Part shown: positions 1-8,611 of the stretch, piece by piece
How positions within the stretch are numbered: position 1 is the first letter of the stretch
Layout: every line of letters starts with the position of its first letter
Assembly (NCBI RefSeq): GCF_014384905.1
Contig: NZ_JACRSV010000003.1
Coordinates: forward strand, 248,001 to 312,000
Direction of reading: 5' to 3'
Source of the DNA: Fumia xinanensis
Lineage (GTDB): Bacteria; Bacillota; Clostridia; Oscillospirales; Ruminococcaceae
DNA: 64,000 bases
Made by a program: the position numbers and the translations under genes
The notes under the pieces: generated by a model
The model's input: only the letters and a program-made list of their open reading frames with translations
Database searches by the model: none
What the model was told of the DNA's origin: nothing

Positions 1-732
1 AAAGAGGGAAAAGCGCCAGGCGGCTACTGCACGACGATTCTTGGATACAACTGTCCGTTTATTTTCTCGAATTTCAACGGAACTTCCGGTGATGTGGACG
101 TCCTTACCCATGAGGCGGGCCACGCTTTCGCATCCTATATCGCTTCCCGGGAGATTGAGCCCATCGATTTGCGTAATCCTTCCATGGAGGGATGTGAAAC
201 CCACTCAATGTCCATGGAGTTTCTGACGGCTCCCTGGCACCATCTGTTTTTCAAGGAGCAGACAGCGAAATACGAGTTATCCCACGCCGAGGATGCGCTG
301 ATTTTTATCCCATACGGCTGCATGGTGGATCATTTTCAGGAGATCGTTTACTCCCATCCTGAGTTAACTCCCCAACAGCGCAACGAGGAGTGGTTGAGGC
401 TGGAAAAAATTTACCGGCCCTATATGGATCACGACGGCCTTCCCTTTTACGGACGAGGCGCCGGATGGCAGCGGCAATTGCATATTTACCTCTACCCCTT
501 TTACTATGTGGATTACTGTCTGGCCCAGACGGCCGCCCTTCAGATTTGGATGGAGGCACTGGAAAACCGGGAAAAGGCTTGGAAGAAGTATTTCGATTTG
601 GTAAAGCTGGGCGGAACCAAAACCTTTGTCGATTTAATGGAGAGCGCGGGGCTTCAATCTCCTTTTGAGGATGGCAGCATTAAAAAAATTGTCGAGCCTG
701 TGAGAAAATGGCTCAACGAGAACCAACTTTGA
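1..732 (+). CDS. M3-family oligoendopeptidase, C-terminal part
   Basis: The reading frame is open from the first base, so the start lies outside the window; about 243 residues are visible. The zinc motif HEAGH (bases about 109-123) sits in the context LTHEAGHAF typical of oligoendopeptidase F and related M3 metallopeptidases. The upstream residues KAPGGYC and the downstream GYGCM-like and YVDYCLAQ stretches also fit the M3 C-terminal catalytic lobe. M3 enzymes cut short peptides in the cytoplasm. The gene ends in TGA and is followed at once by a strong hairpin pair shared with the convergent PFOR gene. The exact substrate class cannot be told from this fragment. Confidence 0.9.
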   Translation, partial: KEGKAPGGYCTTILGYNCPFIFSNFNGTSGDVDVLTHEAGHAFASYIASREIEPIDLRNPSMEGCETHSMSMEFLTAPWHHLFFKEQTAKYELSHAEDALIFIPYGCMVDHFQEIVYSHPELTPQQRNEEWLRLEKIYRPYMDHDGLPFYGRGAGWQRQLHIYLYPFYYVDYCLAQTAALQIWMEALENREKAWKKYFDLVKLGGTKTFVDLMESAGLQSPFEDGSIKKIVEPVRKWLNENQL

Positions 733-747
733 ATTTTTCCCAAAATA

Positions 748-820
748 GGGACAGCTCAATGAGCTGTCCCATCTTTATAAATAGCAAAGCCCCGCAGGAA
801 AATTTCCTGCGGGGCTTTTT
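748..820. terminator. paired terminators between convergent genes
   Basis: Two perfect hairpins lie between the peptidase and PFOR stops. The first (748-770) has a 10-bp stem and 3-base loop. The second (786-820) has a stem of about 16 bp ending in GGGGCTTTTT on the plus strand and an A-rich flank that gives a T tract on the minus strand. Together they can stop transcription arriving from both sides. Confidence 0.85.
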
Positions 821-836
821 GTTCGTAAAATACGGA

Positions 837-3800
837 TTAGTCGGACATAGCAGCCAGACGGGCGTATTTCTCAGCAGCCGCTTCTTCGGCTTTGTCGAAG
901 AGGGCTTCCGCACGATCCGGGTTGGAACGTGCCAGCGCATTGTAACGAACTTCGTTCATGATGAAGTCTTTGTACGCAGCGGTGGGAGCCTTGCTGTCCA
1001 GGTGGAAGGGGTTCTTGCCTTCTGCTTTCAGACGGGGATCATAACGGAACAGATGCCAGTAGCCAGCCTGTACCGCACGTTTTTCCTCAGCCTGAGCCTG
1101 AACCATACCGCCCTTGATGCCGTGGTTGATACAGGGAGCGTAAGCAATAATCAGGGAAGGACCGTGGTAGCTTTCCGCCTCAACGAAGGCCTTCAGGCAC
1201 TGGTTGTAGTCGGCGCCCATAGAAACCTGGGCGGTGTAGACATAACCGTAGCTCATTGCAATTGCAGCCAGGTCTTTCTTCTTAACTTCCTTACCAGCGG
1301 CAGCGAACTGAGCGATTGCGCCGGTAGGAGTGGATTTGGAGGACTGACCGCCAGTGTTGGAGTAAACCTCGGTATCGAATACCAGAATATTTACATCCTG
1401 ACCGGAAGCGATGACATGATCCAAGCCACCGAAGCCGATATCGTAAGCCCAGCCGTCGCCGCCCAGAATCCAGACGGATTTCTTGGCCAGGTAATCTTTG
1501 CTCTTGAGGATCTCTTTGGCGTCATCACAGCCGCAGTTTTCCAGAACAGAGATGAGTTTTGCAGCGGCAGACTTGTTGGAAGCGCCGCAGTCAACGGTGT
1601 CAAGGTAGTCTTTAATGGCAGCTTTGACATCCTCTTTGTCGGTTTTCTCAGAGAGTGCGGTCAGCTTATCAATAGCAGCTCTGCGGATGGTGTCCTGAGC
1701 GAGGAACATACCGTAACCATACTCAGCATTGTCCTCAAACAGGGAGTTGGCCCAAGCGGGACCAAAGCCGGATTTGTTTACGGTGTAAGGAGTAGAAGGT
1801 GCGGAACCGCCCCAGATAGACGAACAACCGGTGGCGTTTGCAATATACATTCTGTCGCCGTAGAGCTGGGTGGCGAGTTTCGCGTAAGGAGTCTCGCCGC
1901 ATCCGGCACAAGCGCCAGAGAACTCGAGGAGAGGCTGTTTGAACTGGCTGCCTTTAACGGTGGTCACTTTGAATTTTTCAAAGACCTCGGGTTTCTCAGG
2001 AAGATCGAACAAGTAATTGAAACCGTTCTGTTTCTCACGCTGGCTGTCCAGAGACACCATGGTGAGCGCTTTTTCTCCCTTCTTGCCGGGGCAGACATTG
2101 GCACAGAGACCGCAATTGAGGCAGTCCAGCACCGAGATGCCGACTGCGAATTTCATGTCGGGCATACCAGTCATGGGAATAGACGCCTGAACTTCGGGAG
2201 CGTTGGCAGCTTCCTCTTCGGTCATAGCAAAGGTGCGGACGACTGCATGAGGACAAACGAGAGAACAGAATCCACACTGGATACAATTGTCGGGGTTCCA
2301 AACAGGAACGTCGACAGCAACACCGCGTTTTTCAAATGCAGCAGTTCCCTGTGGGAAGGTGCCATCAGTCCGGTCGCCGATAAAAGTGGAAACCGGCAGT
2401 TCGTTACCTTTTTGAGAGGTGACGGGGATGACGATGTCGTTTACGAAATCGACAACGTCTTTGCGGTTGCCGGTAGCTTTGACCGTCAGGTCGGTGTCAG
2501 AAGCGTTTTTCCAGGAATCCGGAACCTTGACTTCGTGAACGTCGGTAGCGCCGCGATCGATAGCGTCGTGGTTCATCTTGACAATGGCTTCACCTTTCTT
2601 GGAATAAGAAGCGGTGGCAGCGTCTTTCATATATTTGATGGCGTCTTCGGTGGGGATGATGTTGGCGAGCTTAAAGAACGCAGACTGCAAAACAGTATTG
2701 ATTCTTCCACCCAAGCCGATCTCTTTACCAATTTTGATGCCGTCGATGGTGTAGAACTTGATGTTATTCTCGGCAATGTATCTCTTCATCTGGCCGGGAA
2801 TATGTTCTTCGAGCTGTTCATCTGTCCAATCGCAGTTTAAGAGGAAAGTTCCGCCGGGTTTGACGTCCTGAACCATTTCGTACTTGGTCACGTAAGCCGG
2901 GTTGTGGCAGGCGACGAAGTCCGCTTTGTTAATGAGGTAGGTGGATTTGATCTTGGACTTGCCGAAACGAAGGTGGGAAATGGTGACACCACCGGATTTC
3001 TTGGAGTCGTAATCAAAATAAGCCTGTGCGTTCATATCGGTGTGGTCACCAATGATCTTGATGGAGTTTTTATTGGCTCCAACCGTACCGTCAGCGCCCA
3101 AGCCCCAGAATTTACAGCTGGTAATGTCTTCAGGAGTGGTGGAGGGGTTCTCGTCCAGTTCCAGAGACAGGTGGGTTACATCGTCGACAATGCCAATGGT
3201 GAAAACTTTCTTCTCGGTATTTTTGTAAACGGAGATAATCTGTGCGGGAGTGGTGTCCTTAGAACCCAAACCGTATCTACCCGTGAAGATGGGGACATTG
3301 TGGAACTTGCTGTCGCGGAGAGCGGCAACAACGTCCAGGTACAGAGGCTCACCCATAGCGCCGGGCTCTTTGGTTCTGTCCAGAACGGTGATTTGTTTTG
3401 CGGTCTCGGGAATTGCCGTGATCAGGTGAGCAGCGGAGAAAGGTCTGTACAGTCTAACTTTTACGAGACCATATTTGCCGCCCTGGGCGTTCAAATAGTC
3501 GATGGTCTCTTCAATGGTGTCACAGACAGAACCCATGGCAACGATCACATGCTCTGCATCAGCAGCGCCGTAGTAGTTAAACAGTTTGTAGTCAGTGCCA
3601 ATTTTCTGGTTGACTTTGTTCATATATTGTTCTACGATTTCGGGAACCGCGTTATAGAAGCTGTTGCAGGCTTCTCTAGCCTGGAAGAAGATGTCGGGGT
3701 TCTGGGCGCTTCCGCGAAGAACGGGGTGATTGGGGTTCAGAGCACGGTTTCTGAACGCCTGAACGGCATCCATGTCCACCATTTCTTTCAGGTCCTCGTA

Positions 3801-4361
3801 ATCCCACATTTCGATCTTCTGGATTTCGTGAGAAGTTCTGAAACCGTCGAAGAAGTGCACGAAGGGAACGCGGCCCTTGATAGCTGCACAGTGGGCGACA
3901 GCGCCCAAATCCATAACTTCCTGAGGATTAGTGGAGCAGAGCATTGCAAAACCAGTCTGACGGCAGGCGTAGATGTCAGAGTGATCGCCAAAGATAGAGA
4001 GCGCGTGGCTCGCCAATGCACGGGCGGAAACATTGATAACTCCAGGCAGCAGCTCACCAGCCATTTTATACATGTTGGGGATCATCAAAAGAAGACCCTG
4101 AGAAGCGGTGAAAGTGGTGGTCAAAGCACCGGCTGCCAAAGAACCGTGTACGGTACCAGCAGCACCAGCTTCGGATTGCATCTCAACTACGCGGACTTCC
4201 TGTCCAAAGATATTTTTCTTTCCATCGGCAGACCATTTGTCCGTAACTTCCGCCATAACGGAAGAAGGCGTAATGGGATAGATTGCCGCCAGGTCGGTAA
4301 ACGCGTAGGAAACGTGGGCCGCGGCGTTGTTACCATCCATGGTTTTCATTTTTCTTGCCAT
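837..4361 (-). CDS. nifJ: pyruvate:ferredoxin oxidoreductase
   Basis: This 1174-residue protein converts pyruvate and CoA to acetyl-CoA, CO2 and reduced ferredoxin in the cytoplasm. It has the full single-chain architecture: an N-terminal pyruvate-binding domain starting at MARKMKTMDGN with YPITPSS near residue 30, a central domain, a two-cluster ferredoxin module (CIQCGFCSLVC at about 693 and CLNCGLCANVC at about 747), and the TPP domain with CAGCGETPY near 818, GCSSIWGG near 846 and the GGDGWAYDIG motif. The frame extends 50 codons further upstream, but the ATG at 4361 is chosen because an AGGAGG site sits 7 bases ahead of it. It is probably monocistronic. This is the main pyruvate-oxidising enzyme of anaerobic Clostridia. 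Confidence 0.97.
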   Translation of the reverse strand: MARKMKTMDGNNAAAHVSYAFTDLAAIYPITPSSVMAEVTDKWSADGKKNIFGQEVRVVEMQSEAGAAGTVHGSLAAGALTTTFTASQGLLLMIPNMYKMAGELLPGVINVSARALASHALSIFGDHSDIYACRQTGFAMLCSTNPQEVMDLGAVAHCAAIKGRVPFVHFFDGFRTSHEIQKIEMWDYEDLKEMVDMDAVQAFRNRALNPNHPVLRGSAQNPDIFFQAREACNSFYNAVPEIVEQYMNKVNQKIGTDYKLFNYYGAADAEHVIVAMGSVCDTIEETIDYLNAQGGKYGLVKVRLYRPFSAAHLITAIPETAKQITVLDRTKEPGAMGEPLYLDVVAALRDSKFHNVPIFTGRYGLGSKDTTPAQIISVYKNTEKKVFTIGIVDDVTHLSLELDENPSTTPEDITSCKFWGLGADGTVGANKNSIKIIGDHTDMNAQAYFDYDSKKSGGVTISHLRFGKSKIKSTYLINKADFVACHNPAYVTKYEMVQDVKPGGTFLLNCDWTDEQLEEHIPGQMKRYIAENNIKFYTIDGIKIGKEIGLGGRINTVLQSAFFKLANIIPTEDAIKYMKDAATASYSKKGEAIVKMNHDAIDRGATDVHEVKVPDSWKNASDTDLTVKATGNRKDVVDFVNDIVIPVTSQKGNELPVSTFIGDRTDGTFPQGTAAFEKRGVAVDVPVWNPDNCIQCGFCSLVCPHAVVRTFAMTEEEAANAPEVQASIPMTGMPDMKFAVGISVLDCLNCGLCANVCPGKKGEKALTMVSLDSQREKQNGFNYLFDLPEKPEVFEKFKVTTVKGSQFKQPLLEFSGACAGCGETPYAKLATQLYGDRMYIANATGCSSIWGGSAPSTPYTVNKSGFGPAWANSLFEDNAEYGYGMFLAQDTIRRAAIDKLTALSEKTDKEDVKAAIKDYLDTVDCGASNKSAAAKLISVLENCGCDDAKEILKSKDYLAKKSVWILGGDGWAYDIGFGGLDHVIASGQDVNILVFDTEVYSNTGGQSSKSTPTGAIAQFAAAGKEVKKKDLAAIAMSYGYVYTAQVSMGADYNQCLKAFVEAESYHGPSLIIAYAPCINHGIKGGMVQAQAEEKRAVQAGYWHLFRYDPRLKAEGKNPFHLDSKAPTAAYKDFIMNEVRYNALARSNPDRAEALFDKAEEAAAEKYARLAAMSD

Positions 4362-4523
4362 TTTATATCCTCCTTGCAATTTGATCCGGATGTGTTTTAC
4401 GCACAAAAAAGCGCTTGAAAAAACGATACGTTTCTCCAAGTCTTCGGCGCCGGCAGCCGTCCTGCCGGAAATCAAGGAAAACAGCGTATAAACAGACGCA
4501 AATCCCCTCAATTCATCGTTACA

Positions 4524-4552
4524 ATTTTATCACGCTTTCCTCCAAAAGTAAA
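4524..4552 (-). promoter_or_regulatory. candidate promoter of PFOR gene
   Basis: On the minus strand TTTACT (4552-4547) is followed after 17 bases by TAAAAT (4529-4524). This would give a leader of about 155 bases before the PFOR start, containing a small GC-rich hairpin near 4451-4471. The match to consensus is moderate. Confidence 0.4.
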
Positions 4553-4777
4553 GGGTACAGCTTCAAAAAAGGCACCGTTTTTTCAGGATTTACACAAAAG
4601 ACACAGAAAAATCAAATTTGAGAAATCGTAATTGTGTCGAAAAAGAGAGTAATGTAGAGGTTTCCCTATCTACAATTAAAATTTGAATAATGGGAACGGC
4701 AAAAAGCCAAAAATAAAATGCTTCGCCGATTAGATAAAATTTCGCAAACGCAAAAAAATTAAGCCATCAAATAACCA

Positions 4778-4835
4778 GAACAGGCAGTTATCAAATGAGG
4801 AGTCGTTATACTCCCTAATTGACAACTGCCTGTTC
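4778..4835. repeat. long nested inverted repeat in PFOR upstream region
   Basis: Arms at 4778-4794 and 4819-4835 pair over 17 positions with one mismatch; the outer 12 bp are perfect. The loop contains a second hairpin (4799-4803 with 4810-4814). It lies in the gap 4553-4926 between the PFOR promoter and the end of the CBS-domain gene. It has no immediate T tract on either strand, so it is not a standard terminator. I see no gene in the rest of this AT-rich gap. Confidence 0.6.
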
Positions 4836-4926
4836 CGGTTGCAGCGGGAACCCCCAGCAATATTTTGTTGCGGTCATTAAAAAAGTTTTAAAATTCCTGT
4901 TAATTATTGAAAAATAACCGAAAGGC

Positions 4927-6273
4927 TTACTCGACTATAATTTCTTCTTCAATTGGGAGAGTTTCCTGCAGCTTTTGAACTTTCACTTTGTCGATTCGCC
5001 GCTCGTCCATAGACAAGACGGTGAATTGGTAACCGCTGAAAGTCAGAAGCGGTGTTTCGTCGTCCTTGGGAATGCGCCCCAGCATATGGATGATGAAACC
5101 GCCCAGAGTATCAAAGTCCTCATCCTCTTCAAAAGATAAGCCCAGAAGTGACCCCACATCCTCCAGGTCGGTAGTACCGTCCATAATGTAGGTGTCCTCC
5201 GCAATTTGCTGAATGTCTTCTTCCTGCTCGTCGTATTCGTCCTCAATGTCGCCTACAATAGATTCCAGAATGTCCTCCATGCTGACGATGCCGGCAGTAC
5301 CACCATATTCGTCCACAACTACCGCCATGTGAGCTTTGCTTTTCTTAAACTCGGCAAAAAGAGCCCGGCATTTAGTAGATTCCGGTACAAATAATACAGA
5401 TCGTATAAAATCGGCCGTTTTAAAATCCTCGGAAGAATTGCAGCCGACTAGGCATAGTAGATCTTTGACATAGATCAGGCCAATGATATTGTCCAGGTCC
5501 TTTTCGTAAACAGGGAGCCGGGAAAAACCTTCATTGATGGCTAGATAGACAATTTCACTAATCTTCGCATTCTTTTCCACAGCGATGATTTCGGTCCGGT
5601 GAGTCATGACTTCTCCGGCTGTGGTATCATCAAACTCAAAGATATTGTTGATCATCTCTTTTTGGCTTTCTTCGATAAAGCCAATTTCATTCCCTACGTC
5701 AACCAGCATTCGGATTTCCTCTTCAGTGATCTCCTCCTGTGCTTTGGACGGATCCGCCCCAAACAGCTTGGAAATCAGATAAGAAAAACCGCGGATCAAG
5801 ATTCCCAAAGGCGTAAACAGTGTCATCAGTACCCGGAGCAGGCCTGCCGTTTTGTAACCGAATGGTTCACAGTAGCGGCTCCCCAGAAGCTGCGGAATCT
5901 TAAAGCCAATTGAAACCACTGCAAAGACCGAAAGCAGTACGGCAAATAGCATGGAAAGGGCAGCCGCAAAGGCGGATAGTTCCGGCATTCCAGGCAGCAT
6001 CATCTTAAAAAATAACAGACTGAGCCGAGCAGTCCCCAAGCCTGCGGCAGCTGTACCGCAAATCCAGGCCGTCCCCCGTACTCGGTCGACAAAATTATTA
6101 CTGTTGTGGAGACAGTCGTAAAGACGTTTGGCTTTCTTATCGCCGCTCTCTGAGCGTTCCTTTAAATTAGAGTCGTTGACTCCCACAATGGCGGATGCGC
6201 TGGCTGTAAAATAACAGCACAGTGCCAGCAGTAGTAATGTAATAAGCAAATACCACGTATGCCCGTCGTCCAA
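4927..6273 (-). CDS. CNNM/HlyC-CorC family CBS-domain membrane protein
   Basis: This 448-residue protein has an N-terminal DUF21/CNNM-type membrane domain (hydrophobic segments at about 5-30, 60-85, 95-125 and 135-165), a pair of CBS domains (about 210-335, with the acidic GLIYVKDLL and GIVSMEDILESIVG stretches) and a C-terminal CorC/HlyC domain rich in Asp/Glu. Family members take part in magnesium or cobalt homeostasis or sense nucleotides; the ion here is unknown. Translation starts at TTG (6273) with GGAGG 8 bases upstream. It appears to be a single-gene unit with its own strong promoter. Confidence 0.85.
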   Translation of the reverse strand: MDDGHTWYLLITLLLLALCCYFTASASAIVGVNDSNLKERSESGDKKAKRLYDCLHNSNNFVDRVRGTAWICGTAAAGLGTARLSLLFFKMMLPGMPELSAFAAALSMLFAVLLSVFAVVSIGFKIPQLLGSRYCEPFGYKTAGLLRVLMTLFTPLGILIRGFSYLISKLFGADPSKAQEEITEEEIRMLVDVGNEIGFIEESQKEMINNIFEFDDTTAGEVMTHRTEIIAVEKNAKISEIVYLAINEGFSRLPVYEKDLDNIIGLIYVKDLLCLVGCNSSEDFKTADFIRSVLFVPESTKCRALFAEFKKSKAHMAVVVDEYGGTAGIVSMEDILESIVGDIEDEYDEQEEDIQQIAEDTYIMDGTTDLEDVGSLLGLSFEEDEDFDTLGGFIIHMLGRIPKDDETPLLTFSGYQFTVLSMDERRIDKVKVQKLQETLPIEEEIIVE

Positions 6274-6373
6274 AATTAGTAACCTCCATTTTTTAGCATA
6301 AAATTGGCTTAACTAAAATAACAAATAAAGCATTTCTGCAAAATTTAGGACAAAAGCTATTTTTATTAAGTTT

Positions 6374-6402
6374 ATCATAACGTGAAGGTGTTGTTTTGTC
6401 AA
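6374..6402 (-). promoter_or_regulatory. sigma-A promoter of the CBS-domain gene
   Basis: TTGACA (6402-6397) and TATGAT (6379-6374) on the minus strand are separated by 17 bases. This is a near-perfect vegetative promoter about 95 bases upstream of the TTG start. Confidence 0.75.
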
Positions 6403-6428
6403 CTGCTTCCTTGCGTTTTCTTGTGAGG

Positions 6429-6781
6429 AAACGGTTAGGGGTTAAGTGTCGAAATCACTTTTTCTTTTTATGATACTACTATGGGATTCATGCACTAATG
6501 CAAAACATTTTATGAAAACGGTTAACAAAATAGATTTAAAATTCATAAAATAAAAATATTGCACAAAAATTGTATTTAATATTTATAAAATATATAAATA
6601 TTTTTCAAAACCCCTTTTCAAACCCATTTAAAAGTGCTATGCTTAATTTGCAAAAAAGAAATAATATGTATTTTACTTATTTTTTTGAAAATTTATGAAA
6701 CCGGTTTCGTAAAAACTGAATTATTATATAAGCTGTGTGAAAAATTAGGATGGATGTGAATCATCGGTTTGGGTCGGTGAT
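6429..6781 (+). promoter_or_regulatory. LacI-type operators and leader of sugar-acid operon
   Basis: The AT-rich gap before the operon contains a perfect 12-bp palindrome GAAACCGGTTTC (6697-6708), the classic form of a LacI/GalR-family operator. Two weaker relatives, GAAACGGTTA (around 6429) and TGAAAACGGTTAAC (6513-6526), lie further upstream; the latter also resembles a CcpA cre site. Just before the first gene a short hairpin (6760-6766 with 6775-6781, one G-U pair) lies in the expected leader. The palindrome fits the LacI-type gene two positions downstream. No clear -35/-10 pair stands out. Confidence 0.6.
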
Positions 6782-6820
6782 GTTAAAGAATATGGCTCTG
6801 TATAGCAGGAGGAAGAGACG

Positions 6821-7474
6821 ATGAAAAAATACGATTGCGCATTTCTAAAAGAAAACCTCTATTCCGGGGTCTTGTGCGATGTGCTGGATGGGATGGGATA
6901 CCGGAATCAAAGCATCGGGCAAAGGCTGATGCCATTAAACGACGATACGGTCATTTTTGGCCCGGCCTTTACCAGTATTGCAACAGTGGTGTACTCTATG
7001 CCGGAACACCCTCTGACTGCTCAGTGCAAGGTAGTGGATCAACTGGGCGAAGGAGAAATATACGTGTTAGTGACCCGAGGCCAATATAATTGTGCTGTCT
7101 TTGGGGAACTTTTTGCAACCGCGGTGAAACAGCGAAAAGGGGCCGGAGTTCTGCTGGACGGATATGTACGGGACTTAAAGGCTATTAAGGAAATGGATTT
7201 TCCGCTGTTTTATGCCGGAAGAGATCCTCGTACTTCAAAGGGGCGTGCCGAGATCAACGAATGTCAGATCCCCGTTATTTTAGATGGCGTCACCATCCGC
7301 CCGGGAGATCTCATCTTCGGCGACATAGACGGTGTAGTGATCATCCCAAAAGAAATCGCCGATGAGGTGTTTGAACAAGCACTGGCCACTATAAAGAAAG
7401 AGGACCAGGTTCGGGAGGGACTCATCAACGGAGATTCTCTGGAGAAGGTATATGGCGAAATCGGCACGATATAA
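6821..7474 (+). CDS. RraA/HMG-aldolase family protein
   Basis: This 217-residue protein has the RraA fold signature: GELFATAV, then GVLLDGYVRD with the Arg-Asp pair at about 117-118, and a C-terminal IFGDIDGVVIIP segment. Family members include 4-hydroxy-4-methyl-2-oxoglutarate aldolase and oxaloacetate decarboxylases, which use a divalent metal on 2-oxo acids. Being first gene of a sugar-acid catabolic set favours an aldolase or decarboxylase of a 2-oxo intermediate over the RNase E inhibitor role, which belongs to a different clade. The ATG has AGGAGG 7-8 bases upstream. The exact substrate is not determinable from sequence. Confidence 0.8.
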   Translation: MKKYDCAFLKENLYSGVLCDVLDGMGYRNQSIGQRLMPLNDDTVIFGPAFTSIATVVYSMPEHPLTAQCKVVDQLGEGEIYVLVTRGQYNCAVFGELFATAVKQRKGAGVLLDGYVRDLKAIKEMDFPLFYAGRDPRTSKGRAEINECQIPVILDGVTIRPGDLIFGDIDGVVIIPKEIADEVFEQALATIKKEDQVREGLINGDSLEKVYGEIGTI

Positions 7475-7522
7475 TGCGTCTTCCATGGGAGATGCAAGCA
7501 AAATATAGTAAGTGAGAGGATT

Positions 7523-8581
7523 ATGGAAATGGCATCCCAAAAAAAATTGACAATTGACGATATAGCAGCTGCGGCCGGGGTATCCAAGGCAACAGTGTCC
7601 CGATACTTAAACGGCCATCGGGAACTGATGAGCGAAAAAACCTGGGAACGAATCAAAACCGTCATTGGCGTCAGCGATTACAAACCCAGTGACATTGCCA
7701 GCAATCTGAAAAAAAGGACCACTAACCTAATCGGTGTTTCCATTGCGGACATTACCTCTCCCTTTTCAGTGGCATTGATTATGGGTATCAGTAAGTGTTT
7801 GGATGAACACGGGTATACCCTGCTAATTTCCAACAGCGGCGACTCTCTGGAAAAGGAGCAGAACAACATCAATTCCTTGATTTCCAAAGGAGTTTCCGGA
7901 CTGCTTGTAAACACCAGCGCCTATGATAACGATTTTCTCATTGAAAAAGCCTGCCGGGGCGTACCCATCGTATTATGTGACCGAAAGGTGCGCAATTACA
8001 GTCTGGACGTAGTCACATCCGACCACGAGGCCGGAATGTAGACGCTGATTCGGCATTTAAAAGAAAAAGGCTACACCCGTCCCATCCTCTTTACTCAATT
8101 CTGGGAGCAGAACTCCACCCGAATGCGGAGACGAGATAGCTTTATCCAGGCCGTGGAGGAAATCTACGGTTATACGCCAAAGCCCCAAGAAGACATTTTC
8201 CTCATTGACCACAGCGAGGGAATCAACACGGTCTCCCAGCTGAAACTAATGCGGGAATCGCTTCGTACAGGAGACATTCCCGCAGTTATAGGGACTAACT
8301 CTATTACCACGGCGCGGGTTTATCACGGCATTTCAGAACTGGGCTTATCAATGCCCGGTGAAATCGGGCTGTGCGGACCAGAGGACTGGGACTGGAGTAA
8401 CGAGCTAAACTGGCCTTTCATGATTCGGCCCCATGTAACGACCTTAAAGGTGCCATCCACCGAAATCGGATACAGGGCGGCGGAACGATTGCTCCAAAAG
8501 ATGCATCAGACGGACACTTTGCCTCAGGAAATTTCCCTTCCCTGTATTTTAAATGCAAGGGAATCTACCGAGTTGCGGTAA
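7523..8581 (+). pseudogene. LacI-family regulator interrupted by in-frame TAG
   Basis: The frame codes for a complete LacI/GalR regulator of 352 codons, except that codon 173 is TAG (8039-8041). The N-terminal helix-turn-helix (TIDDIAAAAGVSKATVSRYL) and first half of the sugar-binding domain precede it; the second half (RHLKEKGY through the C terminus) continues in the same frame without any frameshift. The next ATG (8123) has no ribosome site. TAG is a normal stop for several genes here (16796, 55896, 62241, 63441), so recoding is unlikely. Either the gene is newly inactivated, the stop is suppressed at low level, or the base is a sequencing error. It lies between the aldolase and KDG kinase genes and near a matching palindromic operator. 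Confidence 0.88.
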
Positions 8582-8611
8582 AATCAATCATCTACATAAG
8601 GAGATTTCTGC

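Noticed and set aside
708..4418. Long plus-strand open frames of 710 and 504 residues opposite the PFOR gene
   Set aside because: They mirror the PFOR gene on the other strand, show no recognisable domains and lack ribosome sites. They come from the codon bias of the real gene.
8039..8041. Pyrrolysine or other recoding of TAG in the LacI-type gene
   Set aside because: Several intact genes here end in TAG, no pyl genes are present, and LacI regulators are not known to use pyrrolysine.
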